A DNA stretch of 64,000 bases from Palsa-506 sp963836355 (GTDB taxonomy: Bacteria; Actinomycetota; Actinomycetes; Streptosporangiales; Streptosporangiaceae): contig CAWIJO010000029.1 of assembly GCA_963836355.1 (NCBI GenBank), positions 408,246 through 472,245 on the forward strand, written 5' to 3'. The translations under genes were made by a program, and so were the position numbers. Below are positions 1-9,304 of this stretch, one piece after another (the stretch's first letter is position 1; each line of letters begins with the position of its first letter). The notes below the pieces were generated by a model. The model ran no database searches. It had not been told where the DNA came from and saw only the letters and a list, made by a program, of their open reading frames with translations.

Positions 1-365
1 GCTATCGCGCCCACGCAGAGCGAGAACGCAACCAGGTAGACGTACCGCTGCACATTGCCGACGCCGATCAGGTCGGAGACGCCGAGCAGGCCGAACATGC
101 TCAGCAGGCCGAGGACGAGACCCACGATGGCGCGCTGCTGCAGCGCGGGCGCGGGCGGGCGGCCGGGCTGGCGCTGGCCATTCGGCGGCGTCCCGCGCGG
201 CTGTTTCGGCGCGGCGCCCTGCTGGGGGGCGGCCCCGTGCTGGGGGGCGGCCCCGTGCTGCGGCTCGCCGCCCGGCGCGTCCTCGGGCGAAGGGGTCGGC
301 CCTTGCCCGGCGGGCTGCTCGGGGAAGCTCAGCGGAGGCCGCGGCGGGCTCTTGTCGGCAGGCAG
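1..365 (-). CDS. Proline-rich membrane protein, 3' end outside window
   Basis: Reading leftward from 365, an open frame runs to the window edge without a stop. The first 70 or so residues are rich in Pro, Gly, Gln and Ala, with a repeated PQHGAA unit. A hydrophobic stretch (IVGLVLGLLSMFGLLG) follows, then a second (VYLVAFSLCVGAIA), which looks like a cytoplasmic linker followed by a helical hairpin. A clear ribosome binding site (GGAAAGGAG) lies 6 nt before a CTG at 363-365; the frame has no ATG or GTG between that site and an upstream stop, so CTG is the likely start. It is divergent from purN. Function unknown; small actinobacterial DUF4190-type membrane proteins look similar. Confidence 0.6.
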   Translation of the reverse strand, partial: MPADKSPPRPPLSFPEQPAGQGPTPSPEDAPGGEPQHGAAPQHGAAPQQGAAPKQPRGTPPNGQRQPGRPPAPALQQRAIVGLVLGLLSMFGLLGVSDLIGVGNVQRYVYLVAFSLCVGAI

Positions 366-483
366 TGCGGACTCCTTTCCGGGGCGTGACGACCGGTTGT
401 CTTGCTACTGCTATTCCATCACCTTCCGCCGCGCCGCCGGCTCGGTCCGGGCCGCGCCGCGCGTCCAACGTTATGGTGACCGC

Positions 484-1092
484 ATGACCGCGCGCCTGAT
501 CGTGCTCGTGTCGGGCACCGGAACCAACCTGCAGGCGCTGCTCAGCGCGTGCGCCGACGATGCGTACGGCGCCCGCGTCATCGCCGTTGGGGCGGACCGC
601 TATGGCATCGCCGGGCTGGCCATCGCCGAACGGGCCAGGGTGCCGACCTTCGTGCACCGGATCGCCGACTACCCGGACCGGGCCGCCTGGGATCGCGCGC
701 TGACCCAGTCCTGCGCGCACTTTAAGCCGCGGCTAATCGTGCTGGCCGGCTTCATGAAGCTGGTCGGCAGCGCGTTCCTGGAAAGGTTCGACGGGCGGGT
801 GATCAACACCCATCCGGCGTTGCTGCCATCATTCCCCGGCATGCATGGCGTGCGGGACGCGCTGGATTATGGCGTGAAGGTAACGGGGTGCACGGTCTTC
901 GCGGTGGACGCCGGAATCGACTCCGGCCCGGTCATCGCGCAGGCCGCGGTGCCCGTCCGCGATGATGACGACGAGGCATCCCTGCACGAGCGGATCAAGC
1001 TGGCTGAGCGCTCGCTGCTGGCCGGCACCGTGGGCCGGATGGCCCGCGAAGGGTGGACCGTCCAGGGCAGGAAGTGGAGGTTCGGCCGTTGA
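484..1092 (+). CDS. purN: Phosphoribosylglycinamide formyltransferase (GART)
   Basis: This enzyme transfers the formyl group of 10-formyl-THF to glycinamide ribonucleotide, the third step of purine synthesis. The 202-residue product has the family's usual length. The N-terminal LIVLVSGTGTNLQAL segment matches the phosphate-binding start of PurN. VINTHPALLPSFPG holds the catalytic Asn and His, and DAGIDSGPVI holds the catalytic Asp. The frame is open far upstream, but that part is low complexity and belongs to the antisense gene, so the ATG at 484 is chosen. The TGA overlaps the start of purH, implying translational coupling of two enzymes that both use formyl-THF. Confidence 0.95.
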   Translation: MTARLIVLVSGTGTNLQALLSACADDAYGARVIAVGADRYGIAGLAIAERARVPTFVHRIADYPDRAAWDRALTQSCAHFKPRLIVLAGFMKLVGSAFLERFDGRVINTHPALLPSFPGMHGVRDALDYGVKVTGCTVFAVDAGIDSGPVIAQAAVPVRDDDDEASLHERIKLAERSLLAGTVGRMAREGWTVQGRKWRFGR

Positions 1093-2651
1093 CCAAGGTA
1101 GCGATCAAGCGGGCGCTGATCAGCGTCTATGACAAGACCGGGCTGGCCGAGCTGGCCACGGCCGTGCACGCGGCAGGCGCCGAGATCGTCTCCACCGGCA
1201 GCACGGCGGCGGCGATCGTGGCGGCCGGCCTGCCGGTGACGAAGGTCGAGGACGTGACCGGATTCGCCGAGTGCCTGGACGGCCGGGTCAAGACGCTGCA
1301 CCCGGCAGTCCATGCCGGCCTGCTCGCCGATGCCCGTCGGCCGGATCACCTGGCGCAGCTTGCCGGGCTCGAGATTGCGCCGTTCGAGCTGCTCGTGTCC
1401 AACCTTTATCCGTTCGAGCAGGCGGTCACGGCCGGGTCGGCGCCGGACGAATGCGTGGAGCAGATCGACATCGGCGGCCCAGCGATGACCCGGGCAGCGG
1501 CGAAGAATCACGCCAGCGTGGCCGTCGTGACCGACCCGTCGATGTACGGGGCAGTGGCGGCAGCGCTGATCGCGGGCGGGTTCACCCTGGAGCAGCGCCG
1601 CCGCCTCGCGGCACAGGCGTTCGCTCGCACGGCCGCCTATGATGTCGCGGTCGCGTCCTGGTTCGCCTCCTCCTACGCGCCGGACGCCGTGGCGCTGGAT
1701 ACCGGCTGGCCGGACGTCATCGGCTCGTTGTGGACCCGCCGCCAGGCACTCCGCTACGGCGAGAACCCGCACCAGCGGGCGGCCTTGTACGTGTCCGGGG
1801 CCGGATCCGGCATCGCGGGCGCCGTCCAGGTGCACGGCAAGGCGATGTCGTACAACAACTACGTAGACGCCGACGCGGCGCGGCGGGCCGCCTTCGACTT
1901 CGCCGAGCCGTGCGTGGCGATCATGAAGCACTCGAACCCCTGCGGGATCGCGACCGGCGCCGACCTCGCCGAGGCCCATCGCAAGGCGCACAGTTGCGAC
2001 CCGAGTTCGGCTTATGGCGGCGTCATAGCGGTCAACGGGGTGGTGACGGCTGGCCTTGCCCGGCAGATCGCCGAGGTGTTCACCGAGGTCGTTATCGCTG
2101 TCGGCTTCGAGCCTGATGCGCTGGAAATCCTTACCGCCGCGAAGAACCAGCGGCTGCTGTGCTGCCCGCCACCGGACGGCGCGGTCGGCGAAGAGTGGCG
2201 CCCGGTCAGCGGCGGGATGCTGCTGCAGTCAGCCGACCGGGCCAGTGAGCCAGCCGATAACCCGGCGAACTGGCAGCTGAAGGCGGGCCCGGCGGCCGAC
2301 GCGGCCATGATGCGGGACCTGGCCTTCGCCTGGAAGGCCTGCCGGAGCGTGAAGTCGAACGCCATCCTGCTCGCCGCTGACTGCGGCTCGGTCGGCATCG
2401 GCATGGGCCAGGTCAACCGGGTGGACGCGGCGCGGCTGGCGGTCACCAGGGCGGGCGACCGGGCCCGCGGCTCGGCTGCGGCCAGCGACGCGTTCTTCCC
2501 GTTCCCCGACGGGCTGCTGGTGCTCGCCGACGCGGGCGTGCGCGCGGTCGCCGAGCCCGGTGGCTCTATCCGCGACAGCCAGGTGATCGAGGCGGCCGAG
2601 GCCGCCGGGATCAGCATCTACTTCACTGGCGTACGGCACTTCTTTCATTAA
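1089..2651 (+). CDS. purH: Bifunctional AICAR formyltransferase/IMP cyclohydrolase
   Basis: PurH performs the last two steps of IMP synthesis. The product is 520 residues, the normal length. The N-terminal 140 residues form the MGS-like cyclohydrolase domain (ISVYDKTGLAELA, STGSTAAAI). The rest is the AICAR transformylase domain, with KHSNPCGIA holding the catalytic Lys-His and with YGENPHQ. A TTG at 1089 is preceded by GGAGG 8 nt upstream and overlaps the purN stop, which decides the start. Formyl donors for purN and purH come from the folate cycle in which folD, 140 bp downstream, acts. No disruption is seen. Confidence 0.97.
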   Translation: MTKVAIKRALISVYDKTGLAELATAVHAAGAEIVSTGSTAAAIVAAGLPVTKVEDVTGFAECLDGRVKTLHPAVHAGLLADARRPDHLAQLAGLEIAPFELLVSNLYPFEQAVTAGSAPDECVEQIDIGGPAMTRAAAKNHASVAVVTDPSMYGAVAAALIAGGFTLEQRRRLAAQAFARTAAYDVAVASWFASSYAPDAVALDTGWPDVIGSLWTRRQALRYGENPHQRAALYVSGAGSGIAGAVQVHGKAMSYNNYVDADAARRAAFDFAEPCVAIMKHSNPCGIATGADLAEAHRKAHSCDPSSAYGGVIAVNGVVTAGLARQIAEVFTEVVIAVGFEPDALEILTAAKNQRLLCCPPPDGAVGEEWRPVSGGMLLQSADRASEPADNPANWQLKAGPAADAAMMRDLAFAWKACRSVKSNAILLAADCGSVGIGMGQVNRVDAARLAVTRAGDRARGSAAASDAFFPFPDGLLVLADAGVRAVAEPGGSIRDSQVIEAAEAAGISIYFTGVRHFFH

Positions 2652-2691
2652 CGGGCCAGCGGCGCCAGCCTCCCCGGCCTAGCGGTAGCGC

Positions 2692-2706
2692 CGGGTTCGC
2701 AACCCG
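2692..2706 (+). terminator. Hairpin after purH
   Basis: Perfect 6-bp inverted repeat CGGGTT-CGC-AACCCG, 40 bp after the purH stop. There is no T-tract, as is common in high-GC genomes. It resembles a tRNA T-arm but no acceptor stem or other arm flanks it. Confidence 0.35.
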
Positions 2707-2763
2707 CTGAATGTGGCCTTCAACGGCATCTGGCCCGCTCGATGTCACATCTATCGGGTTGCC
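2707..2763. repeat. Dispersed extragenic repeat, copy A
   Basis: A 57-bp intergenic stretch matches 35427-35483 at 43 of 57 positions by hand alignment with no gaps. Shared blocks are TGAATGTG, TTCAAC, ATGTCACATC and GTTGCC. The element contains an ATGTGNC...GTCACAT inverted pair. Both copies lie between two plus-strand genes. Confidence 0.6.
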
Positions 2764-2793
2764 AGGCCGCAAGCTGCGGCAGAATGAGCCGCG

Positions 2794-3642
2794 ATGAGCG
2801 CACGAATCCTGGACGGCAAGGCGGCCGCCGCCGCGATCCGCGAAGACCTGACCCGCCGGGTCGGTGTGCTGGCCAGCCGCGGCCGCATGCCAGGGCTGGC
2901 CACCGTGCTGGTCGGCGACGATCCGGGCAGCCGCGTCTACGTGAACGCCAAGCACCGGGACTGCGCCCAGGTCGGGATTGTCAGCATCCGCCGCGACCTG
3001 CCGGCCGACGCCAGCCAGCAGCAGGTCGAGGACGTGGTTGACGAACTGAACGCCGATCCGGCCTGCACCGGCTACATCGTCCAGCTGCCGTTGCCGCCGG
3101 GACTTGACCCGCAGCGGGTCCTGCACCGGATGGATCCGGCCAAGGATGCCGACGGCCTGCACCCGGTGAATCTCGGCCGGCTGGTACTCGGCGAGCCCGG
3201 CCCGCTGCCGTGCACCCCGCACGGGATCGTGGTGCTGCTGCGCCGTTACCAAGTGCCGATCGCCGGCGCGGAGGTGACGGTGATCGGCCGCGGCATCACC
3301 GTCGGCCGCTCGCTCGGCCTGCTGCTGACCCGCCGCAGCGAGAACGCCACAGTCACGCTCTGCCATACCGGCACCAAGGATCTCGCCGCCCACACCAGGT
3401 CCGCTGACATCGTCGTGGTGGCAGCCGGGCAGCCCGGCCTGCTGACCGCGGACATGATCCAGCCCGGCGCCGCCGTGCTCGATGTGGGTATCACCAGGAC
3501 CGCCGCCGGGCTGGTCGGCGACGTCAGCCCCGGTGTCGTTGAGGTGGCTGGGTATCTCGCCCCGATGCCCGGCGGAATCGGCCCGATGACCAGGGCGATG
3601 CTGCTGGCCAACGTGGTAGCGGCCGCGGAGCTCGGCGGCTGA
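2794..3642 (+). CDS. folD: Methylenetetrahydrofolate dehydrogenase/cyclohydrolase
   Basis: FolD converts 5,10-methylene-THF to 10-formyl-THF, the donor used by PurN and PurH. The 282-residue product has normal length. The N-terminal catalytic domain shows the Tyr and Lys region SRVYVNAKHRDC and the VQLPLPPGLD motif. The Rossmann part has VIGRGITVGRSLGLLL, and the C-terminus shows the family ending PMPGGIGPMTRAML. Start is the ATG at 2794. It is separated from purH by a hairpin and an extragenic repeat, so it may be transcribed apart from purNH although the three belong to one pathway. Confidence 0.96.
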   Translation: MSARILDGKAAAAAIREDLTRRVGVLASRGRMPGLATVLVGDDPGSRVYVNAKHRDCAQVGIVSIRRDLPADASQQQVEDVVDELNADPACTGYIVQLPLPPGLDPQRVLHRMDPAKDADGLHPVNLGRLVLGEPGPLPCTPHGIVVLLRRYQVPIAGAEVTVIGRGITVGRSLGLLLTRRSENATVTLCHTGTKDLAAHTRSADIVVVAAGQPGLLTADMIQPGAAVLDVGITRTAAGLVGDVSPGVVEVAGYLAPMPGGIGPMTRAMLLANVVAAAELGG

Positions 3643-3874
3643 CCGGAGTATCCGCGGGGCATCCACGGCGGCGCAGCCAGCCGGACGGTCGGACCGAACC
3701 GAGTTCTACTAACGGGTAATATGACCGGGCGCGGACCGACCGGGTACCCCGTGTGCAGGACGCCGGCCCTGTTTGACAGGCTTTACCTGCCGCTGCCCGG
3801 GCTGGTAAGCCCAGCCGGGCCGCATGGGCCCAGCCGGGCCGTACTGCTTGACAGAGGGAGGTCGGCCGCCGGTG

Positions 3875-4654
3875 ATGAACATCGTCGTCTGCGTGAAGCA
3901 GGTCCCCGACACGTGGTCCGAGCGCACGCTCAAGCCCGCTGATTCCACCCTGGACCGCGAGTCAGCGGACGCGGTGATCAACGAGCTCGACGAGTACGCG
4001 ATCGAGGAGGGCTTGCGCCTCGCCGAGGCCAACGGCGGCGAGGTAACCATCCTTTCGATGGGCCCGCCGAGGGCAACCGAGGCCATCCGCAAGGCGCTGT
4101 CGATGGGCGCCGACAAGGCGGTGCACCTCGTGGACGACGGGCTGGCAGGCTCGGACGCGCTGCAGACGTCTGAGGCGATCGCCGCCGTGCTCGGCCGGAT
4201 CGGCTTTGACCTGGTCATCCTCGGGTCAGAATCAACCGACGCCAGGATGGGCGTGCTCGCGGCGATGCTGGCCGAGCGGCTCGGCGTGCCGCAGCTGTCC
4301 TTCGCCAGCAAGGTGGAGACGGACGGCCAGGAAATCCGGATCCACCGCCAGACCGACTACGGCTACGACAAGGTCGAGGCCAGCCTGCCGGCCGTGGTAA
4401 GCGTGGTCGAGAAGATCAACGAGCCGCGCTATCCCTCCTTCAAGGGAATCATGGCGGCGAAGAAGAAGCCGGTGCAGATCCTCAGCCTGGCCGACGCCGG
4501 GATCGATCCCGCCCACGTCGGGCTCGCCGCCAGCGCCACGGAGGTGGTGAGCTTCGCCAGCCGCCCGGCCCGGCAGGCCGGCACGACCGTGAAGGACGAG
4601 GGCGACGGCGGCACCAAGGCGGCCGAATTCCTCGCCGCGCAGAAGTTCATCTGA
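3875..4654 (+). CDS. etfB: Electron transfer flavoprotein beta subunit
   Basis: EtfB binds AMP and, with EtfA, carries electrons from acyl-CoA dehydrogenases to the respiratory chain. The product starts MNIVVCVKQVPDT, the family hallmark, and is about 259 residues long, as usual. Conserved parts are ILSMGPP, MGADKAVHL and YGYDKVEASLPAVVSV. The ATG at 3875 lies 13 nt after AGGGAGG; an in-frame GTG at 3872 is 10 nt from it and equally possible. The next gene is etfA, in the same direction. The order etfB-etfA-cysteine desulfurase-mnmA also occurs in mycobacteria. Confidence 0.95.
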   Translation: MNIVVCVKQVPDTWSERTLKPADSTLDRESADAVINELDEYAIEEGLRLAEANGGEVTILSMGPPRATEAIRKALSMGADKAVHLVDDGLAGSDALQTSEAIAAVLGRIGFDLVILGSESTDARMGVLAAMLAERLGVPQLSFASKVETDGQEIRIHRQTDYGYDKVEASLPAVVSVVEKINEPRYPSFKGIMAAKKKPVQILSLADAGIDPAHVGLAASATEVVSFASRPARQAGTTVKDEGDGGTKAAEFLAAQKFI

Positions 4655-4686
4655 GCTCCAGCCGAGCCGATCTCCCAGCGTCCATC

Positions 4687-4747
4687 TGACCGAGCCGAAT
4701 CTGACCGAGCCGAATCTATCGAGCCGAATCTGATCGAGCCGATCTGA
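4687..4747. repeat. 14-15 bp tandem repeat between etfB and etfA
   Basis: Four imperfect copies of a unit close to GACCGAGCCGAATCT fill half of the 120-bp gap between the two subunit genes. They encode no start codon and form no strong hairpin. Looks like replication-slippage DNA in the transcribed spacer. Confidence 0.7.
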
Positions 4748-4774
4748 GCAGGTCCCAGCGGAAGGCTGCCACAC

Positions 4775-5731
4775 ATGGCTGAAATCCTGGTTCTCGCCGA
4801 GCACTCTGGCGAAACCGTCAAGAAGGTCACCAGCGAGCTGCTGACCCTGGCCCGCCGGTTCGGCGAGCCCGCGGTGGTCTGGGCCGGAGACGGCGCCGAG
4901 GCAGGTCGCGAACGGCTGGCCGAGTACGGCGCGGCTAAGGTCTACGTCGCGGTCGGCCGGGAATTCGATGACTACGTCGTCGCGCCGAAAGCCGAGCTGC
5001 TGGCCAGCCTGGTCGCGGCCGGCTCTCCCGCCGCGGTGCTGGTGCCCAGTACCGCGGAGGGCAGGGAAATCGCCGCCAGGCTGGCGGTCAAGACCGGCTC
5101 CGGGCTGATCACCGACGCGGTGGGCATCGACGACGACCTGATCGCCGAGCAGTCGATCTTCGGCGGCGCGATCGTGGTGAACTCCAGGGTCAAGTCCGGC
5201 ACGCCGATCATCGCGGTGCGGCCAAACGCCGTCACGCCGGAGCCCGCGCCCGGCGCTGCCGAGCTCGTCCCAGCCGGCACCGAGGTCAGCGACGCGGCGA
5301 AGAGCGCGCGCATCACCGAGCGCATGGTCTCCACCGGCGGCGAGCGCCCCGAGCTCACCGAGGCGTCGATTGTGGTATCCGGCGGCCGCGGCGTCGGCAA
5401 CGCGGAGAACTTCGCGCTGATCGAGAAGCTCGCCGACGCACTCGGCGCCGCCGTCGGCGCGTCCCGCGCGGCTACCGACGCTGGCTGGTACCCGCACCAG
5501 TTCCAGGTGGGCCAGACCGGCAAGACCGTCTCGCCGCAGCTGTACCTCGCCATCGGTATCTCTGGCGCGATCCAGCACCGGGCCGGCATGCAGACCTCGA
5601 AGACGATCATGGTTATCAACAAGGACCCGGAAGCGCCGATCTTCGAGCTGGCCGATTTCGGCGTCGTGGGTGACTTGTTCTCGGTGGTGCCACAGCTCGT
5701 CGATGGAATACGGCAGCGATCCGCCGGCTGA
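4775..5731 (+). CDS. etfA: Electron transfer flavoprotein alpha subunit
   Basis: EtfA carries the redox FAD of the ETF heterodimer. The 318-residue product starts MAEILVLAEHSGE. Its N-terminal domain resembles EtfB and its C-terminal FAD domain contains SGGRGVGN and SGAIQHRAGMQTSKTI, the adenosine and pyrophosphate contacts, followed by VINKDPEAPIFELADFGVVGDL. The ATG at 4775 is a standard start. It is cotranscribed with etfB across a repeat-filled spacer. No disruption is seen. Confidence 0.95.
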   Translation: MAEILVLAEHSGETVKKVTSELLTLARRFGEPAVVWAGDGAEAGRERLAEYGAAKVYVAVGREFDDYVVAPKAELLASLVAAGSPAAVLVPSTAEGREIAARLAVKTGSGLITDAVGIDDDLIAEQSIFGGAIVVNSRVKSGTPIIAVRPNAVTPEPAPGAAELVPAGTEVSDAAKSARITERMVSTGGERPELTEASIVVSGGRGVGNAENFALIEKLADALGAAVGASRAATDAGWYPHQFQVGQTGKTVSPQLYLAIGISGAIQHRAGMQTSKTIMVINKDPEAPIFELADFGVVGDLFSVVPQLVDGIRQRSAG

Positions 5732-5777
5732 GCAGCGGGCCGTCCGCGGGCCTGGCAAGGCTAGGCTAAGTCCCGTC

Positions 5778-6995
5778 ATGACATATCCCGAGAACGTCAC
5801 CGGTCGCAGGTCAGGCCCGGACCGCGCCGTGTATCTCGATCATGCGGCGACTACGCCAATGCTGCCAGCGGCCCTTGCCGTGATGACCGAGGAGCTGGCC
5901 CAGCTCGGCAATCCCTCCTCGCTGCACAACCAGGGCCGCCGGGCGCGCCGGGTGGTCGAGGAGTCGCGGGAGCAGATCGCCGAGGCTTGCGGAGCGCGGC
6001 CGAGCGAAGTGGTATTCACCAGCGGCGGCACCGAGGCTGACAACCTTGCCGTCAAGGGACTGTTCTGGGCCCGGCGGGCGGCGCGGCCCAGATTCCGGCG
6101 GATCCTGGCCGCGGCGACCGAGCATCACGCCGTCCTTGACTCGGTCAGCTGGCTGGCCGAGCACGAGGGAGCCGAGGAATGCTGGCTGCCCGTCGACGCC
6201 GCCGGGATGCTCAGCCCGGCGACCGCACGCGAGCTTATCGAGCGCGACCCCGGCAGCGTCGCGCTGGTGAGCGTGATGTGGGCGAACAACGAAGTCGGGG
6301 CCGTGCAGCCGATAGCCGAGCTGGCCGCGGTCGCCCGCGAATACGAAATCCCGTTTCACAGCGATGCCGTCCAGGCGGCCGGCCAGCTGCCAGTCAGCCT
6401 GGCCGGCAGCGGCGCCACCGCGCTGAGCATCACCGGGCATAAGATCGGCGGCCCGGTCGGGGCCGGCGCGCTGCTGCTCTGCCGGGGCGCGGACCCGGTG
6501 CCGATCCTGCACGGCGGCGGGCAGGAGCGTGACGTGCGATCCGGCACCCTGGACGCCCCGGCGATCAGGGCCTTCGCCACTGCCGTGGAGATATCGCGGC
6601 TGCGCCGGGACGGCGAGGCGAAGCGGCTGGCCGCGCTCAGGGACGACCTGATCGCCCAGGTGCTCGCTGCGGTTCCCGAAGCGATGCTGAACGGCCCGCC
6701 CCCCGGGCCGGACCGGCTGCCGGGCAATGCGCATTTCTCGTTTCCCGGCTGCGAGGGCGATGCGCTGCTCATGCTGCTCGACGCGAAGGGCATCGCCTGC
6801 TCCACCGGCTCGGCCTGCACGGCGGGAGTGGCACAGCCAAGCCATGTGCTGCTCGCAATGGGCGCGGACAACGCCAGGGCCCGCGGCTCGCTGCGGTTCT
6901 CACTCGGCCACTCCTCGATCCAGCAGGATGTGGATGCCCTCGGCGCTGCTATCGGCGAGGTAGTGCAGCGCGCCCGCCGCGCCACGGGCCGCTAG
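5778..6995 (+). CDS. Cysteine desulfurase (IscS/NifS class)
   Basis: A PLP enzyme that strips sulfur from cysteine and hands it on as persulfide. The 405-residue product opens with YLDHAATTPM. The PLP lysine lies in SITGHKIGGPVG, the cofactor histidine in ATEHHAVLDS, and the sulfur-carrying cysteine in CSTGSACTAG, the IscS-type active loop. The ATG at 5778 is the first good start before the conserved N-terminus; an upstream extension overlaps etfA and is not conserved-looking. The next gene is mnmA, which needs this persulfide for 2-thiouridine in tRNA, so the pair is probably one sulfur-relay unit. Confidence 0.93.
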   Translation: MTYPENVTGRRSGPDRAVYLDHAATTPMLPAALAVMTEELAQLGNPSSLHNQGRRARRVVEESREQIAEACGARPSEVVFTSGGTEADNLAVKGLFWARRAARPRFRRILAAATEHHAVLDSVSWLAEHEGAEECWLPVDAAGMLSPATARELIERDPGSVALVSVMWANNEVGAVQPIAELAAVAREYEIPFHSDAVQAAGQLPVSLAGSGATALSITGHKIGGPVGAGALLLCRGADPVPILHGGGQERDVRSGTLDAPAIRAFATAVEISRLRRDGEAKRLAALRDDLIAQVLAAVPEAMLNGPPPGPDRLPGNAHFSFPGCEGDALLMLLDAKGIACSTGSACTAGVAQPSHVLLAMGADNARARGSLRFSLGHSSIQQDVDALGAAIGEVVQRARRATGR

Positions 6996-7073
6996 CCCGC
7001 CAGGCGGCTGACGCACTCCCCGGGCATGTCGGTCCCGGCACGGATCTTCCGCGGGGCGAATACCCTCGTAGGC

Positions 7074-8235
7074 GTGACTCGACTGCGCGTGCTAGCCGCC
7101 ATGTCCGGCGGCGTTGACTCGGCGGTGGCCGCCGCCAGGGCCGCCGAGGCAGGCCACGATGTGACCGGCGTCCATCTCGCGCTGTCGGCGAACCCGAGTT
7201 CCTACCGGACCGGTGCCCGCGGTTGCTGCACCCTGGAGGACGCGCGCGACGCCCGGCGGGCAGCGGACGTGATCGGTATCCCGTTCTACGTATGGGACCT
7301 GGCCGAGCGGTTCCAGCACGACGTGGTGCGGGATTTCGTCGAGGAGTACGCGCGCGGCAACACCCCGAACCCATGCCTGCGCTGCAACGAGAAGATCAAG
7401 TTTGCCGCCGTGCTCGACCGCGCCGTTGCCCTGGGCTTCGACGCGGTGTGCACCGGCCACCATGCGCGGCTCAGGCCGCCCGCCGGGCACGCCAGCGCGC
7501 CCAGTCTCACCCGCAGCGTCGATGCGGGCAAGGACCAGTCATACGTGCTGGCCGTGCTGACCAGCGAGCAGCTTAGCCGCGCCATGTTCCCGCTCGGCGG
7601 AATCCAGCAAGGCCGAGGTGCGCCGGGAGGCCGCGGCCAGGGGGCTCGCTGTCGCGGACAAGCCGGACAGCCATGACGTGTGCTTCATCGCCGACGGGGA
7701 TACCAGGAAGTTCCTCCGCGGTCAGCTCGGCGCCGCGCCCGGCCAGGTCGTGGACGAGGCGGGCACCGCCGTCGGCAGCCACGACGGCTCTTATGGCTTC
7801 ACCATCGGCCAGCGCAAGGGACTGGGGATCGGCTACCCAGCGCCAGACGGGCGGCCCAGGTACGTGCTCGACATCGAGCCCGGGTCCGGCACCGTGACCG
7901 TCGGCCCGGCGGAATCACTCGACGTCTCGCAGATCGAAACCGGCCGCCCGGTGTGGACCGGCTGCCCGCCGCCCGCGGTGCCGTTCGACTGCCTGGTCCA
8001 GCTCCGCGCGCACGGCGCTGCCGGCCCGGCCACCGCCTGGCCGGAAGGCACCGGCCTGCGGATCAGGCTGCACTCGCCGGCCCGCGGGGTCGCCAGGGGG
8101 CAGGCCGCCGTGCTCTACGCCGCGGACACCGTGCTCGGCTCCGCCACGATCACCGGCACCGACCGGGCGACGGCACCGGCCCGGGAGCCGGGTTCAGGAC
8201 CTCCCCGGCTGGGCGGCGGCGCTTCCGCGGCGTGA
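7074..8235 (+). pseudogene. mnmA: tRNA 2-thiouridylase MnmA, split by a frameshift
   Basis: MnmA thiolates U34 of Glu, Gln and Lys tRNAs. The 5' part (GTG 7074) has the PP-loop MSGGVDSAVAA and the first catalytic Cys in NPCLRCNEKIKF. The 3' part has the second in DSHDVCFIADGD and the C-terminal barrel. The two parts lie in different frames: reading MFPLGGI then SKAEVRREAA requires one base to be removed at about 7600-7608. All catalytic residues survive on one side or the other, so this is either a recent inactivation, a programmed shift or a sequence error. The unshifted frame ends at 7676 with a truncated 200-residue product. Confidence 0.85.
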
Positions 8236-8260
8236 CGGCGGCGGTGGCTAGGCTTGCCGG

Positions 8261-9304
8261 GTGAGCCAAGACACGCAGCCTTACCCCTGGCCGGCCGGCA
8301 GCGCGACCGGCGTCGGCTCGATGCCGGGCACCGACCCGGCCGAGGCCGTCGCCGTCGTGCTCGGCGAGCTGCCTGGCTTCCCGTACCTGCCCGAGCTACC
8401 TGGCCGCGGTCCGGGCGCGGACCTGACCGGGCGGACCGCCGCGCTGCTCGTCGGCCTGGCCGTAGAGACGACCACTGGCGGCTGGAAGTTCGCGGCCCGG
8501 CCGGGCCGCGACCAGCGCCGTGCCGCCGGGTTCCTGCAGCATGACCTCGACGCGCTGGAGCAGGCGGGGGGCGGCCTGGACACCGCGCTGAAGATTCAGC
8601 TGTGCGGGCCGTGGACGATGGCCGCGACGATCGAGCTGTCCCGTAGCCAGAACCCGGCGCTCGCCGACCCGGGCGCGGTAGCCGACCTGTCCGAATCGCT
8701 CGCCGAGGGCGTCGCGGCGCACGTCGCCGAGATCCGGAAGCGGGTACCGGCCGCGCCCCTGCTGCTCCAGCTGGACGAGCCTGCGCTGCCGGCCGTGCTG
8801 GCCGGGAGCATCCCGACGGCCAGCGGGCTGAACCGGGTTCCCGAGGTCGATGCCGCGGACACGGCGGCCGGCCTGCGCACGGTGCTCCGGGCATCGAAGG
8901 CATTCGGCATCGTGCACTGCTGCGCCGGGGAAATCCCGTTTCAGCTAATCCGGGAGTCCGGGGCCGGGGCCATCGGCTTTGACCTGCGCCTGCTGCGGCG
9001 CGAGGACGAGGACGGGCTGGCCGAGGTGGCAGAAGCTGGCCTGGGCATACTGGCCGGCGCCGGGACAAACGTGGTGAAACGGGAACTCCGCGCAGCATCG
9101 CCTGCCCCGCGCGATACGGCTGCCGGGGTGATCGGGCTATGGCACCGGATCGGGCTGCCGAAGGCCGGGCTGGCCGAGCAGGTGGTCATCACCCCGGCCT
9201 GCGGGCTGGCCGCCGAGTCGCCGGCCGGGGCGCGGGCGGCGCTCGCCAGCTGCCGCGAGGCCGCGCGGATCCTGCCCGAGCTGATCGAGGAAGGCCACCG
9301 GTGA
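8261..9304 (+). CDS. Methionine synthase-like protein (MetE C-terminal family)
   Basis: The 347-residue product corresponds to the short cobalamin-independent methionine-synthase-like proteins that sit beside ligA in actinobacteria. The N-terminus reads PAGSATGVGSMPGTDPAEA. The zinc site of the MetE barrel appears as HCC at FGIVHCCAGEIPF and a later Cys in VITPACGLAAESP. The folate-binding N-terminal half of full MetE is absent. The start is GTG 8261. Its stop overlaps the ligA start (GTGA), so they are coupled. The true substrate of this subfamily is not established. Confidence 0.75.
   Translation: MSQDTQPYPWPAGSATGVGSMPGTDPAEAVAVVLGELPGFPYLPELPGRGPGADLTGRTAALLVGLAVETTTGGWKFAARPGRDQRRAAGFLQHDLDALEQAGGGLDTALKIQLCGPWTMAATIELSRSQNPALADPGAVADLSESLAEGVAAHVAEIRKRVPAAPLLLQLDEPALPAVLAGSIPTASGLNRVPEVDAADTAAGLRTVLRASKAFGIVHCCAGEIPFQLIRESGAGAIGFDLRLLRREDEDGLAEVAEAGLGILAGAGTNVVKRELRAASPAPRDTAAGVIGLWHRIGLPKAGLAEQVVITPACGLAAESPAGARAALASCREAARILPELIEEGHR

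Noticed and set aside
867..1991. Long minus-strand open frame opposite purH
   Set aside because: Antisense shadow of a well-supported enzyme gene in high-GC DNA; the product is Arg/His-rich without motifs.
2692..2706. T-arm-like hairpin after purH taken as a tRNA
   Set aside because: No acceptor stem, D-arm or anticodon arm at suitable distances.
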